NCBI RefSeq assembly: GCF_014841135.1
Contig: NZ_JACYTN010000005.1
Location: 62,001 to 126,000 of the forward strand
Length of the DNA stretch: 64,000 nt
Source of the DNA: Paenibacillus arenosi
GTDB lineage: Bacteria; Bacillota; Bacilli; Paenibacillales; Paenibacillaceae
Direction of reading: 5' to 3'
The notes beneath the pieces are model-generated. The model searched no databases and was not told the origin of the DNA. It was given only the letters and a program-made list of their open reading frames with translations. A program made the translations under genes and the position numbers. This document shows positions 27,674-37,450 of the stretch, in pieces. Each line of letters opens with the position of its first letter. Positions within the stretch are counted from its first letter, which is position 1.

Positions 27674-28839
27674 AGTTGAGTGACTCCTTCTGATGACGAT
27701 GAAGAAGACGAAGCTGGTGCAGGGGAAGTCCCTGCCTGATTAGCGGTACTGTCACAATTTTCTGTATCCGTACTGGCTTTGTTGTCTTTGTAGGGCAAAA
27801 TGAAATACAGCAGCGTAAATATAACGATGATACATACAAGTATGATATTGCTTATACTAAACAGCAATTTAGAATCATCAAAGTTGAACGGAACGTAGCA
27901 TAAAGCAATCATAATTACTCCAGCAATAAGTAAATTTTCTTTATGACGGTCTTTTGTTTGCAGCGTCTTCAATCCTTCCAATCCACTCCAAGTATAGACG
28001 GAAGCGGTCAGGATGGCTGAGAAGACGAACGTAATGAACAGCAAGTCTGTAATATATTCGAGTGCATTAATTTGCGTAGCTCCATACAATCTCAGGACGA
28101 CAAATCGCACATCTTGAATTTGTTCAACAGGGAGCAGCCCTTGCGCAAGGAAACAATACATCGTGTAGTAGGTCCCTATAACAAAAGCGGAAAGAGCGGC
28201 ATAGGTTATCCATTTTGAATTTTTTTCTAAATAAGGCGTCATAAACATAATCGTCTCATAAGCGAGAAAGGCACCGAGTATGTCGATTATGCCGTTAAAG
28301 GATAGGTGTCCATTTTGTAGAAAAAAGGGTGTGTATCGTACAAACTCAATGTCATTGAATTGCAGCAGCTCAAAAAATACAATCCAAAAGGAAAACAGGT
28401 AGTACAGAACCGATGTTTTTGTGATTGTATATAAGCCATGTGCTGCTGTAAATAAGACAACTACTAATATAATGATCGAAATCGTACGTATGTTTACGCT
28501 CGGATCGCTTGTAAACTGAAGAACGCGAGCATAAGCATTCGCTAAATTGAAGGAGATCACCCAAAATAAAAGGCTGGGTATAACGATCAAAATAGTAGCA
28601 ATGGGCTTCGGGAAATGCGTATGAATGATCGTCCAAATAGAAGCATTTTTATGCTTCTTGCTCCCTTTATAGATCAAATACATATGGCCAATAACAAGTG
28701 CTGTATATGCATAAAGCATCACCCAACTGTTTGTTCCAAATTCTTTAGTGACAAGAGAAGGCAGCTGGAAGAAAATAATCCCTCTTACGATCATGAACAG
28801 CAATATAGCAAACGCATAGCCTTTGATAGGTGTGTTCAT
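27670..28839 (-). CDS. GerAB/ArcD/ProY-type spore germinant receptor, B subunit
   Basis: 389 residues with ten predicted transmembrane helices (for example GYAFAILLFMIVRGIIFF, LLFWVISFNLANAYARVLQF and NIILVCIIVIFTLLYFIL), the spore_permease/amino-acid permease fold of the GerAB family that binds the germinant. The C-terminal tail is rich in Ser (SSSSSSSEGVTQL). Its ATG shares one base with the stop of the A gene (TAATG), so it is translationally coupled. Confidence 0.95.
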   Translation of the reverse strand: MNTPIKGYAFAILLFMIVRGIIFFQLPSLVTKEFGTNSWVMLYAYTALVIGHMYLIYKGSKKHKNASIWTIIHTHFPKPIATILIVIPSLLFWVISFNLANAYARVLQFTSDPSVNIRTISIIILVVVLFTAAHGLYTITKTSVLYYLFSFWIVFFELLQFNDIEFVRYTPFFLQNGHLSFNGIIDILGAFLAYETIMFMTPYLEKNSKWITYAALSAFVIGTYYTMYCFLAQGLLPVEQIQDVRFVVLRLYGATQINALEYITDLLFITFVFSAILTASVYTWSGLEGLKTLQTKDRHKENLLIAGVIMIALCYVPFNFDDSKLLFSISNIILVCIIVIFTLLYFILPYKDNKASTDTENCDSTANQAGTSPAPASSSSSSSEGVTQL

Positions 28840-30239
28840 TACGATCGACCTCCTCTACGAAAATAACTTTTTTGCACAACAGACCTAGGTCGCTTCTCTT
28901 TGCTCCAGAAGAAAAAATCAGCAAAATAGGATAGGTCAATATACTCCTTGTTCAAGGAACGCAAATGGCATAATCTCGTTATGATCAAGGACATAAATAT
29001 TACGATTCCGAAATATCCCATCAGTCCTGCGAGAATAATGTTAATGAAGCGCAGTGCACGCATGGACGTTTCCAATGTATAGTTCGGTATAATAAAAGAA
29101 GCTAATGCACTGCTTGCAACGGCTACAATAAGGACGTTTCCAGTCAAGCCAGCTTGAACGATGGCTTGTCCAATAACCAAACCACCTACGATACCTATCG
29201 TTTGAGCTATTTTTGTAGGTAGCCGCGCACCCGCCTCTCGCAAAATTTCGATAACACCTTCCATAAGTAATGCTTCCATCATTGGTTCGAATGGTACGCG
29301 CAAGCGAGAAGTAATCATCGTTTCCAACAGCGTTGGTGGGATGAATTGATAATGATAGGTAGTAACCGCGACGTAGAAAGCACTTAACATTAAGGTTAAC
29401 GTGAACGCAAATAAACGAAGGGCACGGATGAATCTACTGAAATGCCAGCGCTCGTAGTTATCACCAATCACTGCAAAAAAATCTAAAAAATTTACAGGCG
29501 CTACAACGACCGTCGGACTATTGTCAGTTATGACAGCTACTTTTCCGTTTAATAAATATTGGGTAACACTATCCGGTCGCTCTGTTCCAATCCATTGTGG
29601 AAACACGGCAAAAGGCGTATCGTCCAGCTGTTTAGCGACCTCGTTACCGTCCAGTACTTCTCTCATATGTAAGTTTTCCATCCGCATGCAAGCTTCGCTA
29701 ATTACGTCTTCTTCGGCAACTCCTTCCACATAAAACAAGTAGGCGTAAAAAGGAAAGTCTTTACCTATGTTATATTTAATTCCTTTTAATTTGGGTGTGC
29801 GAATTCGACGGCGAATGAGAGAGGCGTTAATTTCAGCACTTTCCACAAAAGCATCATGAGGGCCTGTAATTACATTTTCCTTGGCAGAGCTTTGAATGGA
29901 TCGGAAGCTGGCAGCACCAGAACTAATCATTGCCACTTGATTGTTGTAAACGCCGACAATATCACCATTAACGATATGCTCTGAAATTTTCGAGAGAATA
30001 TCTTGTTCGTTATGACCTTGCAGCGGATTCCATACAGACATGAGCCGTTTCAGTGCTGCATCAGAATCACTATCTTGAGCGAAGGCAGTAATTACTTGAT
30101 GATATTCATTTTTGTTTAACAGATGGTGAATATACATGACCGTCATTTGACCGCCTAAAATAGTTTCGACTGACAAATCATTCACATTCTCAAACAGGTT
30201 TTGGGTGAGTTTAACCCAATCGCTTTGAACCACTGACAT
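28839..30239 (-). CDS. GerAA/GerKA-type spore germinant receptor, A subunit
   Basis: About 466 residues from ATG 30239, chosen because GAGGAGGAA lies nine bases ahead; an in-frame start nine codons earlier lies on the ribosome site itself. The N-terminal soluble part contains NDLSVETILGGQMTVMYIHHLL and ITGPHDAFVESAEINASLIRRR. The C-terminal half has five hydrophobic helices and the GerA signature around PFEPMMEALLMEGVIEILREAGARLP. It is the first gene of the gerA-type tricistronic operon, expected to be made in the forespore under sigma-G. I did not find a confident sigma-G promoter. Confidence 0.95.
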   Translation of the reverse strand: MSVVQSDWVKLTQNLFENVNDLSVETILGGQMTVMYIHHLLNKNEYHQVITAFAQDSDSDAALKRLMSVWNPLQGHNEQDILSKISEHIVNGDIVGVYNNQVAMISSGAASFRSIQSSAKENVITGPHDAFVESAEINASLIRRRIRTPKLKGIKYNIGKDFPFYAYLFYVEGVAEEDVISEACMRMENLHMREVLDGNEVAKQLDDTPFAVFPQWIGTERPDSVTQYLLNGKVAVITDNSPTVVVAPVNFLDFFAVIGDNYERWHFSRFIRALRLFAFTLTLMLSAFYVAVTTYHYQFIPPTLLETMITSRLRVPFEPMMEALLMEGVIEILREAGARLPTKIAQTIGIVGGLVIGQAIVQAGLTGNVLIVAVASSALASFIIPNYTLETSMRALRFINIILAGLMGYFGIVIFMSLIITRLCHLRSLNKEYIDLSYFADFFFWSKEKRPRSVVQKSYFRRGGRS

Positions 30240-30385
30240 GCTTTGGTTCCTCCTCTCTATTTCCATTTGTAGGAGTTAGCATGTACCAAAGGATTGGGAA
30301 CTATGTGTTAGAAGTCCATATTTTTGCAGTTTATTGGAGAAAGAATAACAGGAAATGTCATGGCTTGACGCACTTTGTCAATAGA

Positions 30386-30413
30386 TTGTCATAGCTTTCA
30401 AGCGCAGTATAGT
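30386..30413 (+). promoter_or_regulatory. Candidate promoter of hemE operon
   Basis: TTGTCA, 16-base spacer, TATAGT, reading toward hemE. It lies in the 320-bp gap between the divergent gerA-type operon and hemE, which otherwise shows no gene. Similarity is to sigma-A consensus. Confidence 0.5.
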
Positions 30414-30559
30414 TGTGAGTGAGGGCAAAAAGGGGCATAATGGAAACGTTACAATATCACTATGGGATATTACGATTGCGTTAGATTTATATGAAACAAT
30501 TGAAAATATGTACGATGTATACAGAAAAAACTACTCATGTTAGACGGGGGTTGAGGAAT

Positions 30560-31618
30560 ATGACTAATTCCAATTATAATGACCGATTTTTACGTGCATG
30601 CCGCAAACAGCCGGTGGACCGATTACCAGTATGGTACATGAGACAAGCAGGTCGTTATGACCCTGAATACCGTAAAATTAAGGAGAAATACAGTCTTCTC
30701 GAAATATGCCAACAGCCTGAGCTTACTGCTGAGGTTACGTTAATGCCTGTTCGTAAGCTAGGTGTTGATGCTGCTATTCTATACTCGGATATTATGAATC
30801 CTGTAGCTTCGATTGGGGTTGACTTCGATATCGTAGCGAATGTGGGACCTGTTATTGCCGATCCGATTCGTTCGATGCAGCAAATTGAGAGATTAAAGCC
30901 TGTCGATCCTGAGGGGGATCTTGGCCATGTTTTGGAAACGATTCGTATTCTGGATCGCGAATTGAACGTGCCGTTAATTACATTTGCTGGTGCGCCGTTC
31001 ACAATTGCAAGTTATTTGATTGAAGGCAGACCTTCCAAGTCTTATATACATACGAAAACGATGATGTATGAGCGTCCTGATATGTGGTTCGCATTAATGG
31101 ACAAGCTTGGCGACATGGTTGCGACCTATTTGCGTTCACAAGTTAACAATGGAAGTAAGGCATTCCAATTGTTTGACAGTTGGGTAGGTTCTTTGTCTCC
31201 ACGTGACTTCCAGACGTATGTGCTGCCAACGATTGAGCGCATTTTTGCATCTTTGTCTGATTTGGATGTACCCAAAATTTATTTCCCTGGCGTCAGCTCT
31301 GGTGAACTGCTTCCCTTACTTCACAATTTACAAGTCGACGTAGTCGGCCTTGACTGGCGTGTGTCGATTGAAGAAGGCAGAAGAAGGCTTGGCGATCGCT
31401 TTGCTGTACAGGGCAATTTGGACCCTTATCTATTAACAGGACCGATGTCCAAAATTCAAGAAGAAGCGAAGCACATTATGGATCTGGGCATGAAGCAGCC
31501 AGGTTATATCTTTAACTTGGGACATGGATTATTCCCAGAGGCTTCATTAGACAAGCTAAGACAATTGACAGAGTATATACATGAATATTCCAGTCAAGCG
31601 TTGTCAGCGAAATCTTAG
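30560..31618 (+). CDS. hemE: Uroporphyrinogen decarboxylase
   Basis: 352 residues from ATG 30560, supported by GGGGTTGAGGA and by family length; the longer frame from 30491 adds 23 non-conserved residues. The substrate-binding loop RQAGRYDPEYR, ILYSDIMNP with the catalytic Asp, FAGAPFTIASYLIEG and the C-terminal NLGHGLFPE are all conserved. It converts uroporphyrinogen III to coproporphyrinogen III in the cytosol. First gene of a hemEHY operon. Confidence 0.98.
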   Translation: MTNSNYNDRFLRACRKQPVDRLPVWYMRQAGRYDPEYRKIKEKYSLLEICQQPELTAEVTLMPVRKLGVDAAILYSDIMNPVASIGVDFDIVANVGPVIADPIRSMQQIERLKPVDPEGDLGHVLETIRILDRELNVPLITFAGAPFTIASYLIEGRPSKSYIHTKTMMYERPDMWFALMDKLGDMVATYLRSQVNNGSKAFQLFDSWVGSLSPRDFQTYVLPTIERIFASLSDLDVPKIYFPGVSSGELLPLLHNLQVDVVGLDWRVSIEEGRRRLGDRFAVQGNLDPYLLTGPMSKIQEEAKHIMDLGMKQPGYIFNLGHGLFPEASLDKLRQLTEYIHEYSSQALSAKS

Positions 31619-31639
31619 GAGCTAGTAGGAGGGATAAAC

Positions 31640-32587
31640 ATGAGTGAGCGTCGTATCGGTGTCCTTGTCATGTCTTATGGCACACCGGAAAGTCTTGACC
31701 AAGTTGAAGCGTATTACACACATATTCGAAGAGGAAGTCCGCCATCGCCGGAACAGCTGGAAGAACTTCGTTCCCGTTATGAAGCGATCGTCGGCGGTGT
31801 ATTTCCCCTTCGTCAACATACAAATGAACAAGTAAATGCCCTGCAAGCAGATCTGAATGAACGTACTGCGAATACAGGCATCACGTATACATGCTACCAA
31901 GGATTAAAGCATGCTGCGCCATTTATTGAAGATGGAATCGAAGCAATGGCACGCGATGGGATTCGCGAGGCAGTTGGCATTGTATTGGCTCCACATTATT
32001 CCATAATGAGTGTAGGCGGCTACTTGAAGAGAGCGCAGGAAGAAGCGGACAAGCATGGTATCACTTTTGTAGGTGTAAAGAGCTACCATCTGCATCCACA
32101 GCTTATTGAGGCGCTTGTGGAGCGCGTGGGTGAGCAGTTGGACGCTTATGAGCAGGAAGGTCAGAAGCGAGAGCAAGTGCAGGTGCTGTTCAGCGCGCAT
32201 AGCTTGCCTGAGAAAATCGTTGAGATGAATGATCCTTATCCGGAGCAGTTGCTGGAGACGTCTAGAGCGATTGCTAAAGCTTCTGAGCTATCCGATGAGC
32301 AATGGCAGTTCACTTGGCAAAGTGCTGGACAAACGGGCATCCCGTGGCTAGGTCCTGACATTTTGGACACGCTTGAACATGTAGCAGGTGAAGGTCGTCC
32401 AGCCGTCATTTCTGCACCAATCGGTTTCGTATCCGATCATTTGGAAGTGCTGTATGATTTGGACATCGAAGCAAAACAGCGGTCAAATGAATTGGGTATT
32501 GGATTCAAGCGTACTCGTTCTTTGAATCAAGATATACGCTACATTCAGACGCTAGCCGATAAAGTAGTAGAAGCGTCGCAACCATAG
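31640..32587 (+). CDS. hemH: Coproporphyrin III ferrochelatase
   Basis: 315 residues, 21 bp after hemE. VLVMSYGTPES at the start, HYSIMSVGGYLKRA (metal-binding region), FSAHSLPEKIVEMNDPYP with the catalytic His, and WQSAGQTGIPWLGPDI match CpfC/HemH. In Firmicutes the enzyme inserts iron into coproporphyrin III, in the coproporphyrin-dependent branch of haem synthesis. It carries no Fe-S cluster motif. The operon partner hemY oxidises its substrate. Confidence 0.97.
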   Translation: MSERRIGVLVMSYGTPESLDQVEAYYTHIRRGSPPSPEQLEELRSRYEAIVGGVFPLRQHTNEQVNALQADLNERTANTGITYTCYQGLKHAAPFIEDGIEAMARDGIREAVGIVLAPHYSIMSVGGYLKRAQEEADKHGITFVGVKSYHLHPQLIEALVERVGEQLDAYEQEGQKREQVQVLFSAHSLPEKIVEMNDPYPEQLLETSRAIAKASELSDEQWQFTWQSAGQTGIPWLGPDILDTLEHVAGEGRPAVISAPIGFVSDHLEVLYDLDIEAKQRSNELGIGFKRTRSLNQDIRYIQTLADKVVEASQP

Positions 32588-32647
32588 TCTATTTACTTGC
32601 TTATTTACTAACGAAATCAATGGACTCGATGAAAGAAGGGACGCACG

Positions 32648-34105
32648 ATGAGCGAATGTCAAGACATCGTCATCATAGGCGGCGGACTAACAGGCCTGTC
32701 AGCTGCTTACTACGCGATGGAAGCGGCTAAGGCAAGTGGTCAACATGTATCTATAACAATTGTAGAGAGACGATCAGAATTAGGCGGCAAGATCGATACA
32801 CTCCGTACCCAAGGCTGTGTTATCGAAAAGGGGCCGGATTCTTTTTTGGCACGCAAGCTGCCTATGTACGACCTAGCCAAGTCGCTTGGCTTGGAATCCG
32901 AATTGGTCTCGACCAATCCTAACGCACGTAAAACGTACATTTTAGCAAATGGCAAGCTGCATCAGATGCCAGCAGGGCTCGTACTAGGTATACCTACTGA
33001 AATTAAGCCTTTTGTGAAGAGCGGATTAATTTCAATGGGTGGAAAAGTCCGTGCTTTGACGGATCTTGTGCGCAAGCCGCGTCAATCTACGGAGGACGAA
33101 TCGCTGGGTCATTTTCTTGATCGGCGATTAGGTCCTGAAGTAACGGAGAACATTGCTGAGCCATTGCTAGCAGGCATTTATGCTGGAGATTTGCGCAAGT
33201 TGAGCATTCAAGCTACATTCCCGCAGTTTGCTCAACTAGAACGCCAGCATGGCAGTTTGATCAAAGGAATGATGGCGAACCGCAAGGCAGGCAATTCCGT
33301 GCCAGGACTTCCTGATGTGGTGAAGAAGACGACCTTCTTAACGTTCAAGAACGGGCTTAGCACGATCGTTGAACGTTTGCAGGAAGTGCTGCTGCCGTAT
33401 GTTCAGCTGCGTTGTAGTGCTGGGGCGAGCGAGCTTCATAAGCATGAAGACGGGACGTACACGCTGAAGCTGTCTGACGGATCAGACATTCGGACGAAGC
33501 AAATTGTCGTCACAACGCCATCTTATGATGCTGCGCCATTGCTTAAGAAGCATATGGATGTCACGACACTGGAGCAAATTCGCAATGTATCGGTTGCGAA
33601 TGTCGTCAGTGCATTTGACCGCAGCAAGCTGCCGAACACGTTGGACGGGACGGGCTTTGTTATTGCCCGGAATGAAGGGCGAGCGATAACAGCATGTACA
33701 TGGACTTCGATAAAATGGACGCATACAAGCCCTGAAGATACGATGTTGATTCGCTGCTATATCGGACGAGCGAATGATGAAGAGCGAGTGGATTGGCCAG
33801 ATGACGCGTTGAAACGGACCGTTCGAAATGAGCTAAAAGAGCTAATGAATATTGATATTGAGCCTAAGTTCATGGAAGTGACGCGCTTGCACCGTTCTAT
33901 GCCGCAATATGATGTAGGCCATGTGCAGCGCATAGCGGCATTTAGACAACAGCTAGGTCAGTCACTGCCAGGTGTTGCTGTGGCAGGCGGCGCTTATGAT
34001 GGTGTCGGTATGCCAGATTGCATTACGAGCGGTAGGAAGGCAGGCGAACAGGCTGTTGCTACATTGCTACATGGAACGGCTGATTCAAGTGTCAGCGTAT
34101 CATGA
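32648..34105 (+). CDS. hemY: Coproporphyrinogen III oxidase (HemY/CgoX-type flavoprotein)
   Basis: 485 residues. The N-terminal dinucleotide fold is VIIGGGLTGLSAAYYAMEA (residues 8-26), followed by GGKIDTLRTQGCVIEKGPDSFL and the C-terminal FAD motif VAVAGGAYDGVGMPDCITSGRKAGEQ. In Gram-positive bacteria this oxygen-dependent enzyme turns coproporphyrinogen III into coproporphyrin III, feeding hemH. Third gene of the hem operon, 60 bp after hemH. Confidence 0.96.
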   Translation: MSECQDIVIIGGGLTGLSAAYYAMEAAKASGQHVSITIVERRSELGGKIDTLRTQGCVIEKGPDSFLARKLPMYDLAKSLGLESELVSTNPNARKTYILANGKLHQMPAGLVLGIPTEIKPFVKSGLISMGGKVRALTDLVRKPRQSTEDESLGHFLDRRLGPEVTENIAEPLLAGIYAGDLRKLSIQATFPQFAQLERQHGSLIKGMMANRKAGNSVPGLPDVVKKTTFLTFKNGLSTIVERLQEVLLPYVQLRCSAGASELHKHEDGTYTLKLSDGSDIRTKQIVVTTPSYDAAPLLKKHMDVTTLEQIRNVSVANVVSAFDRSKLPNTLDGTGFVIARNEGRAITACTWTSIKWTHTSPEDTMLIRCYIGRANDEERVDWPDDALKRTVRNELKELMNIDIEPKFMEVTRLHRSMPQYDVGHVQRIAAFRQQLGQSLPGVAVAGGAYDGVGMPDCITSGRKAGEQAVATLLHGTADSSVSVS

Positions 34106-34210
34106 TCGTAGTTTTTTATTGAGAATAGGCAAGGAAGCAAGTGTTTTTTCATTTTGCATCCATTTCATACTCGTCAGTTGTCATATAAAAAGGTAATATA
34201 AATAAACAAC

Positions 34211-34260
34211 AGACAGGAGAACACCGCTTGTAAAGCGCTGGTTGTTATCCTGTCTTTTTT
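34211..34260 (+). terminator. Rho-independent terminator between hemY and moaA
   Basis: AGACAGGAGAACACCGCTT pairs with AAGCGCTGGTTGTTATCCTGTCT with bulges, followed by six T, 31 bases upstream of moaA. It most likely ends hemEHY, though its closeness to moaA leaves an attenuator role open. No Moco riboswitch is evident. Confidence 0.75.
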
Positions 34261-34290
34261 GTAATCGTCTTCGAAGGGGAGTGGGTTAGC

Positions 34291-35301
34291 ATGACGGCAA
34301 TACCATCTACGCTTACGGACAACTACAATCGCATACATAACTATATGCGTATTTCCATTACTGATCGCTGCAACCTTCGATGTACCTATTGCATGCCTGA
34401 AGAAGGGATGACGTTTCTGCCGAACGAGCAGTTAATGACGGATGATGAGATTGTTCAAATTGTTCGTGTCGCTGCTAAGCTAGGTATTCGGAAAATAAGG
34501 TTGACTGGTGGCGAGCCATTGCTGCGTCCCAATGTGGTCAATCTCGTACAGGAGCTGTCACAAGTTGAGGGGATAGAGGATTTGGCGCTGACAACGAATG
34601 GACTGCTGCTCGCGAAAATGGCAGCTGATTTGAAAAAGGCTGGGTTGAAGCGTGTAAATATAAGTATGGATTCCTTGAAGCCTGAACGATTTAAACAAAT
34701 GACAAGAGGCGGCAATTTAGAGCGTGTGTTAGAAGCAGTTGAGCGATGTACGGAAGTGGGACTAGCTCCTTTAAAATTAAATGTGGTACTCATGCGAGGA
34801 TTCAATGAAGATGAATGGGATGACTTTATTCAATACACGATTGATCATCCGATTACGGTACGTTTTATCGAATATATGCCGATTGGTGGAAGGCAGCAGG
34901 GCTGGAAGCGGGATTTCATTTCGCTTGAGGAACGCTTGAAAGGAAGTAAATGGCATGACCAAGCCATTCCTGTTGATAAGCCTCGTCATGGAGGACCAGC
35001 AGCGTATTATCGTTTGCCTGGTGCAAAAGGACAATTTGGTTTAATTCATCCTGTAAGCGATCATTTCTGCGATACATGCAATCGACTCCGTATAACGGCA
35101 GATGGCTATGTGAAACCGTGCCTGTATTGGTCGGACGAGTTCCATTTGCGCCATCATATCGGAGATGATGCGAAGCTTGCTGAAGTGTTAATCCGATCCT
35201 TGGAGGCCAAGCCGCTTAATCATGAAATGGCGTATGAGCTGTCGGGTCAATCGTTGTCACATCAGCCTACTACGCGCACGATGTCACAGATCGGGGGTTA
35301 G
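34291..35301 (+). CDS. moaA: GTP 3',8-cyclase MoaA
   Basis: 336 residues. Radical-SAM motif RCNLRCTYC (Cys 27, 31 and 34), LTGGEPLLRPN (SAM binding), and the second cluster in HFCDTCNRLRITADGYVKPCLYW; the C-terminus ends in the required Gly-Gly. It catalyses the first step of molybdenum cofactor synthesis with MoaC. It starts an operon with moeA, 6 bp apart. moaC, moaE and mobA are not adjacent, but moeB and moaDE lie 15 kb downstream. Confidence 0.97.
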   Translation: MTAIPSTLTDNYNRIHNYMRISITDRCNLRCTYCMPEEGMTFLPNEQLMTDDEIVQIVRVAAKLGIRKIRLTGGEPLLRPNVVNLVQELSQVEGIEDLALTTNGLLLAKMAADLKKAGLKRVNISMDSLKPERFKQMTRGGNLERVLEAVERCTEVGLAPLKLNVVLMRGFNEDEWDDFIQYTIDHPITVRFIEYMPIGGRQQGWKRDFISLEERLKGSKWHDQAIPVDKPRHGGPAAYYRLPGAKGQFGLIHPVSDHFCDTCNRLRITADGYVKPCLYWSDEFHLRHHIGDDAKLAEVLIRSLEAKPLNHEMAYELSGQSLSHQPTTRTMSQIGG

Positions 35302-35307
35302 CAGGGT

Positions 35308-36792
35308 ATGACACAGGATAAAGAATCAGTTAAGCCAGTTATCGATGATGCAGCGGCAAATTTCATTCCGTCGATTACTGCGGCCACTGCTGCAATCAAT
35401 ATGATGAAGCATGATGTAAAGTTCAATCGAGAGATTATGCCTGTGCAAACTGCTCAGGCACTTGTGTTGGAGCGGGTTCAGCGTGGATTCATCGAATGTG
35501 TTCCGCTAGAGCAGGCATACGGTCGTCATTTAGCTGAAGAAGCTGTTTCGAATCGTCCTGTACCGCATTTTAGGCGTTCGATTATGGATGGATATGCAGT
35601 TATTGCAATGGATACATCCCGAACAGACACGTCGAATCCAATCATGTTACAAGTAATTGGTGAAGTTCCGTGTGGTTCGGTGTGGAATGGTGAACTGCGT
35701 CAAGGCCAAGCGATACGAATTATGACGGGTGCCCAAGTGCCTGATGGTGCGGATGCTGTTGTTCGCCTGGAGTGGACGACAACAGTAGAAAGTACTGCTG
35801 TTTGCGATGACTCAAATGATGAAATTTACGAAGTGCTTGCTAGGCCAGGGGATGCAGACGGTGATGTTTCTTGCTCAACATTACCGATGTCAGAAGTTGC
35901 ACAACATGTTCAGTCTAGGCAAGTCATAGCCGTTCATCAAGCAGTAAAATCAGGAGAAGCGATTCATGGCATTGGCACAGAGATGCAAGCTGGCGAAGTG
36001 CTCGTTCAACGCGGTCAGCGCATAGGTGCTGGTGAAATGGGACTACTTGCGATGTTCGGTTATGCTCATGTACAAGTGTTTCGTCGGCCGCAGGTAGCGA
36101 TTTTATCAACGGGAGAAGAGCTGCTATCCTTAGATGAGGAGCTAACACCGGGTAAAATATACAACTCCAATAGCTATATACTGCTCGCCCAAATCGAATC
36201 GGCAGGAGCAATCCCGCATTTGCTCCCGCACATTCCGGATGATATCCGTACGCTTCGTGAGCGATTGGATGAGGCGATGGAGCAGTATGATGTCGTGATC
36301 ACGACAGGCGGGGTGTCTGTTGGTGATTATGATTTGCTCTATGAATATACGACGAATTGGGATGGAGATCTGTTATTCAATAAGGTGAAAATGCGCCCAG
36401 GTAGCCCAACAACAGTCGGTTTCCGGCACAGTAAGCCTTTATTTGCGTTAGCTGGTAATCCCGCAGCTTGTTATGTTGGCTGCGAACTATTCGTCCGTCC
36501 CACCTTGCTGCGCATGCAAGGCGTAGAGGAGCCACTGCCTAAGCCAATAACCGCTGTATTGACAGAGGCTTATCGGGTGCGCGATACGTTTGATCGATAT
36601 GTACGCGCTGTATTGACGATAACCGATGAAGGGCATGCTGAGGTGCGTCCGACGAGAGCAGATATTTCTAGTGCAACGGTTTCGATTCGGGATGCGAATT
36701 GCTTATTCTTGTCACCTGCTAGCCAAGTTGGAATGGAAGCAGGGGCCTTGGTACAAGTATTTCCACTGGGTGGGCTGCAAGAGCTCAAGTGA
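35308..36792 (+). CDS. moeA: Molybdopterin molybdenumtransferase MoeA
   Basis: 494 residues, longer than the roughly 410 of E. coli MoeA. After a non-conserved N-terminus of about 40 residues come GYAVIAMDTSR, the GQAIRIMTGAQVPDGADAVVR segment, STGEELLSLDEEL, DVVITTGGVSVGDYD and KVKMRPGSPTTVGF, the MoeA core. There is an acidic insertion of about 45 residues between the ADAVVRLEW segment and AGEVLVQRGQRIGAG. The enzyme inserts molybdate into adenylated molybdopterin. It is translationally linked to moaA. Confidence 0.95.
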   Translation: MTQDKESVKPVIDDAAANFIPSITAATAAINMMKHDVKFNREIMPVQTAQALVLERVQRGFIECVPLEQAYGRHLAEEAVSNRPVPHFRRSIMDGYAVIAMDTSRTDTSNPIMLQVIGEVPCGSVWNGELRQGQAIRIMTGAQVPDGADAVVRLEWTTTVESTAVCDDSNDEIYEVLARPGDADGDVSCSTLPMSEVAQHVQSRQVIAVHQAVKSGEAIHGIGTEMQAGEVLVQRGQRIGAGEMGLLAMFGYAHVQVFRRPQVAILSTGEELLSLDEELTPGKIYNSNSYILLAQIESAGAIPHLLPHIPDDIRTLRERLDEAMEQYDVVITTGGVSVGDYDLLYEYTTNWDGDLLFNKVKMRPGSPTTVGFRHSKPLFALAGNPAACYVGCELFVRPTLLRMQGVEEPLPKPITAVLTEAYRVRDTFDRYVRAVLTITDEGHAEVRPTRADISSATVSIRDANCLFLSPASQVGMEAGALVQVFPLGGLQELK

Positions 36793-36844
36793 TATCAACA
36801 ATTTCATAATGACAGCATTCGCTGTGTCAAAGGAGTGATGATAA

Positions 36845-37324
36845 GTGACAGAACATGATCATGGCAACGATTTAGAGAAGATTAGCAAGCCGAATTTTTT
36901 TCTTACGAATTTGAATGTGTTTGTAGGGAAATGGCGCACGGAAGGAATCGTAAAGGATCGAACGTCCGGGTCGACAATAAGGTTGAGGGCAACGGATACT
37001 TACGAATGGTTGCCGGGAGGCTTTTTTCTCATTCATCATGTAGATGGTCACATTGGTGTGGCTGAGGTCAAAGCCATTGAGATCATCGGTTTTGATGAGG
37101 CAAGTCAGATGTACTTCACACACTCTTTTGACAATCAAGGAAGCAGGGGTAATTATCAAGCCAACCTTCTGGATGCTGTCTGGACCATTACAGGAACATC
37201 AGAACGCTTCTCAGGTATATTTAGCGATAATTTCAATACGTTATCTGGAAGATGGGAACTTCTAAATGAAAGCTCGGAATGGGAACACTGGATGGATATC
37301 ACATTGACGAGAATCGTATCATAA
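36845..37324 (+). CDS. DUF1579-like protein
   Basis: 159 residues from GTG 36845, behind AAAGGAGTGATG. The pattern NVFVGKWRTEGIV near the N-terminus, then EWLPGGFFLIHHVDG, GFDEASQMYFTHSFDNQG and a C-terminal SGRWELLNE fits the DUF1579 beta-barrel family (lipocalin-like, small ligand or storage-type). It sits 52 bp after moeA and may be co-transcribed. Function unknown. Confidence 0.75.
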   Translation: MTEHDHGNDLEKISKPNFFLTNLNVFVGKWRTEGIVKDRTSGSTIRLRATDTYEWLPGGFFLIHHVDGHIGVAEVKAIEIIGFDEASQMYFTHSFDNQGSRGNYQANLLDAVWTITGTSERFSGIFSDNFNTLSGRWELLNESSEWEHWMDITLTRIVS

Positions 37325-37345
37325 ACCATAGAAGATATCCGAATC

Positions 37346-37390
37346 AGGCGCTGTCCTAATTCATTATAGAACGAAAGGGCAGCGCCTGTT
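37346..37390. terminator. Terminator between DUF1579 gene and acetyltransferase
   Basis: CAGGCGCTGTCCT and AGGGCAGCGCCTG form a 12-bp stem with an 18-base loop, followed by TTT. Likely used by both converging genes. Confidence 0.8.
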
Positions 37391-37450
37391 TGCTATTGAA
37401 CAACATCGTTTAGCTAAGCTATTAGTTACATGCATACTCGCCCCTCGTGT

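Noticed and set aside
34105-34290. Possible Moco riboswitch ahead of moaA
   Set aside because: I looked for the conserved paired elements, but only a simple terminator hairpin is present; no riboswitch core could be supported.
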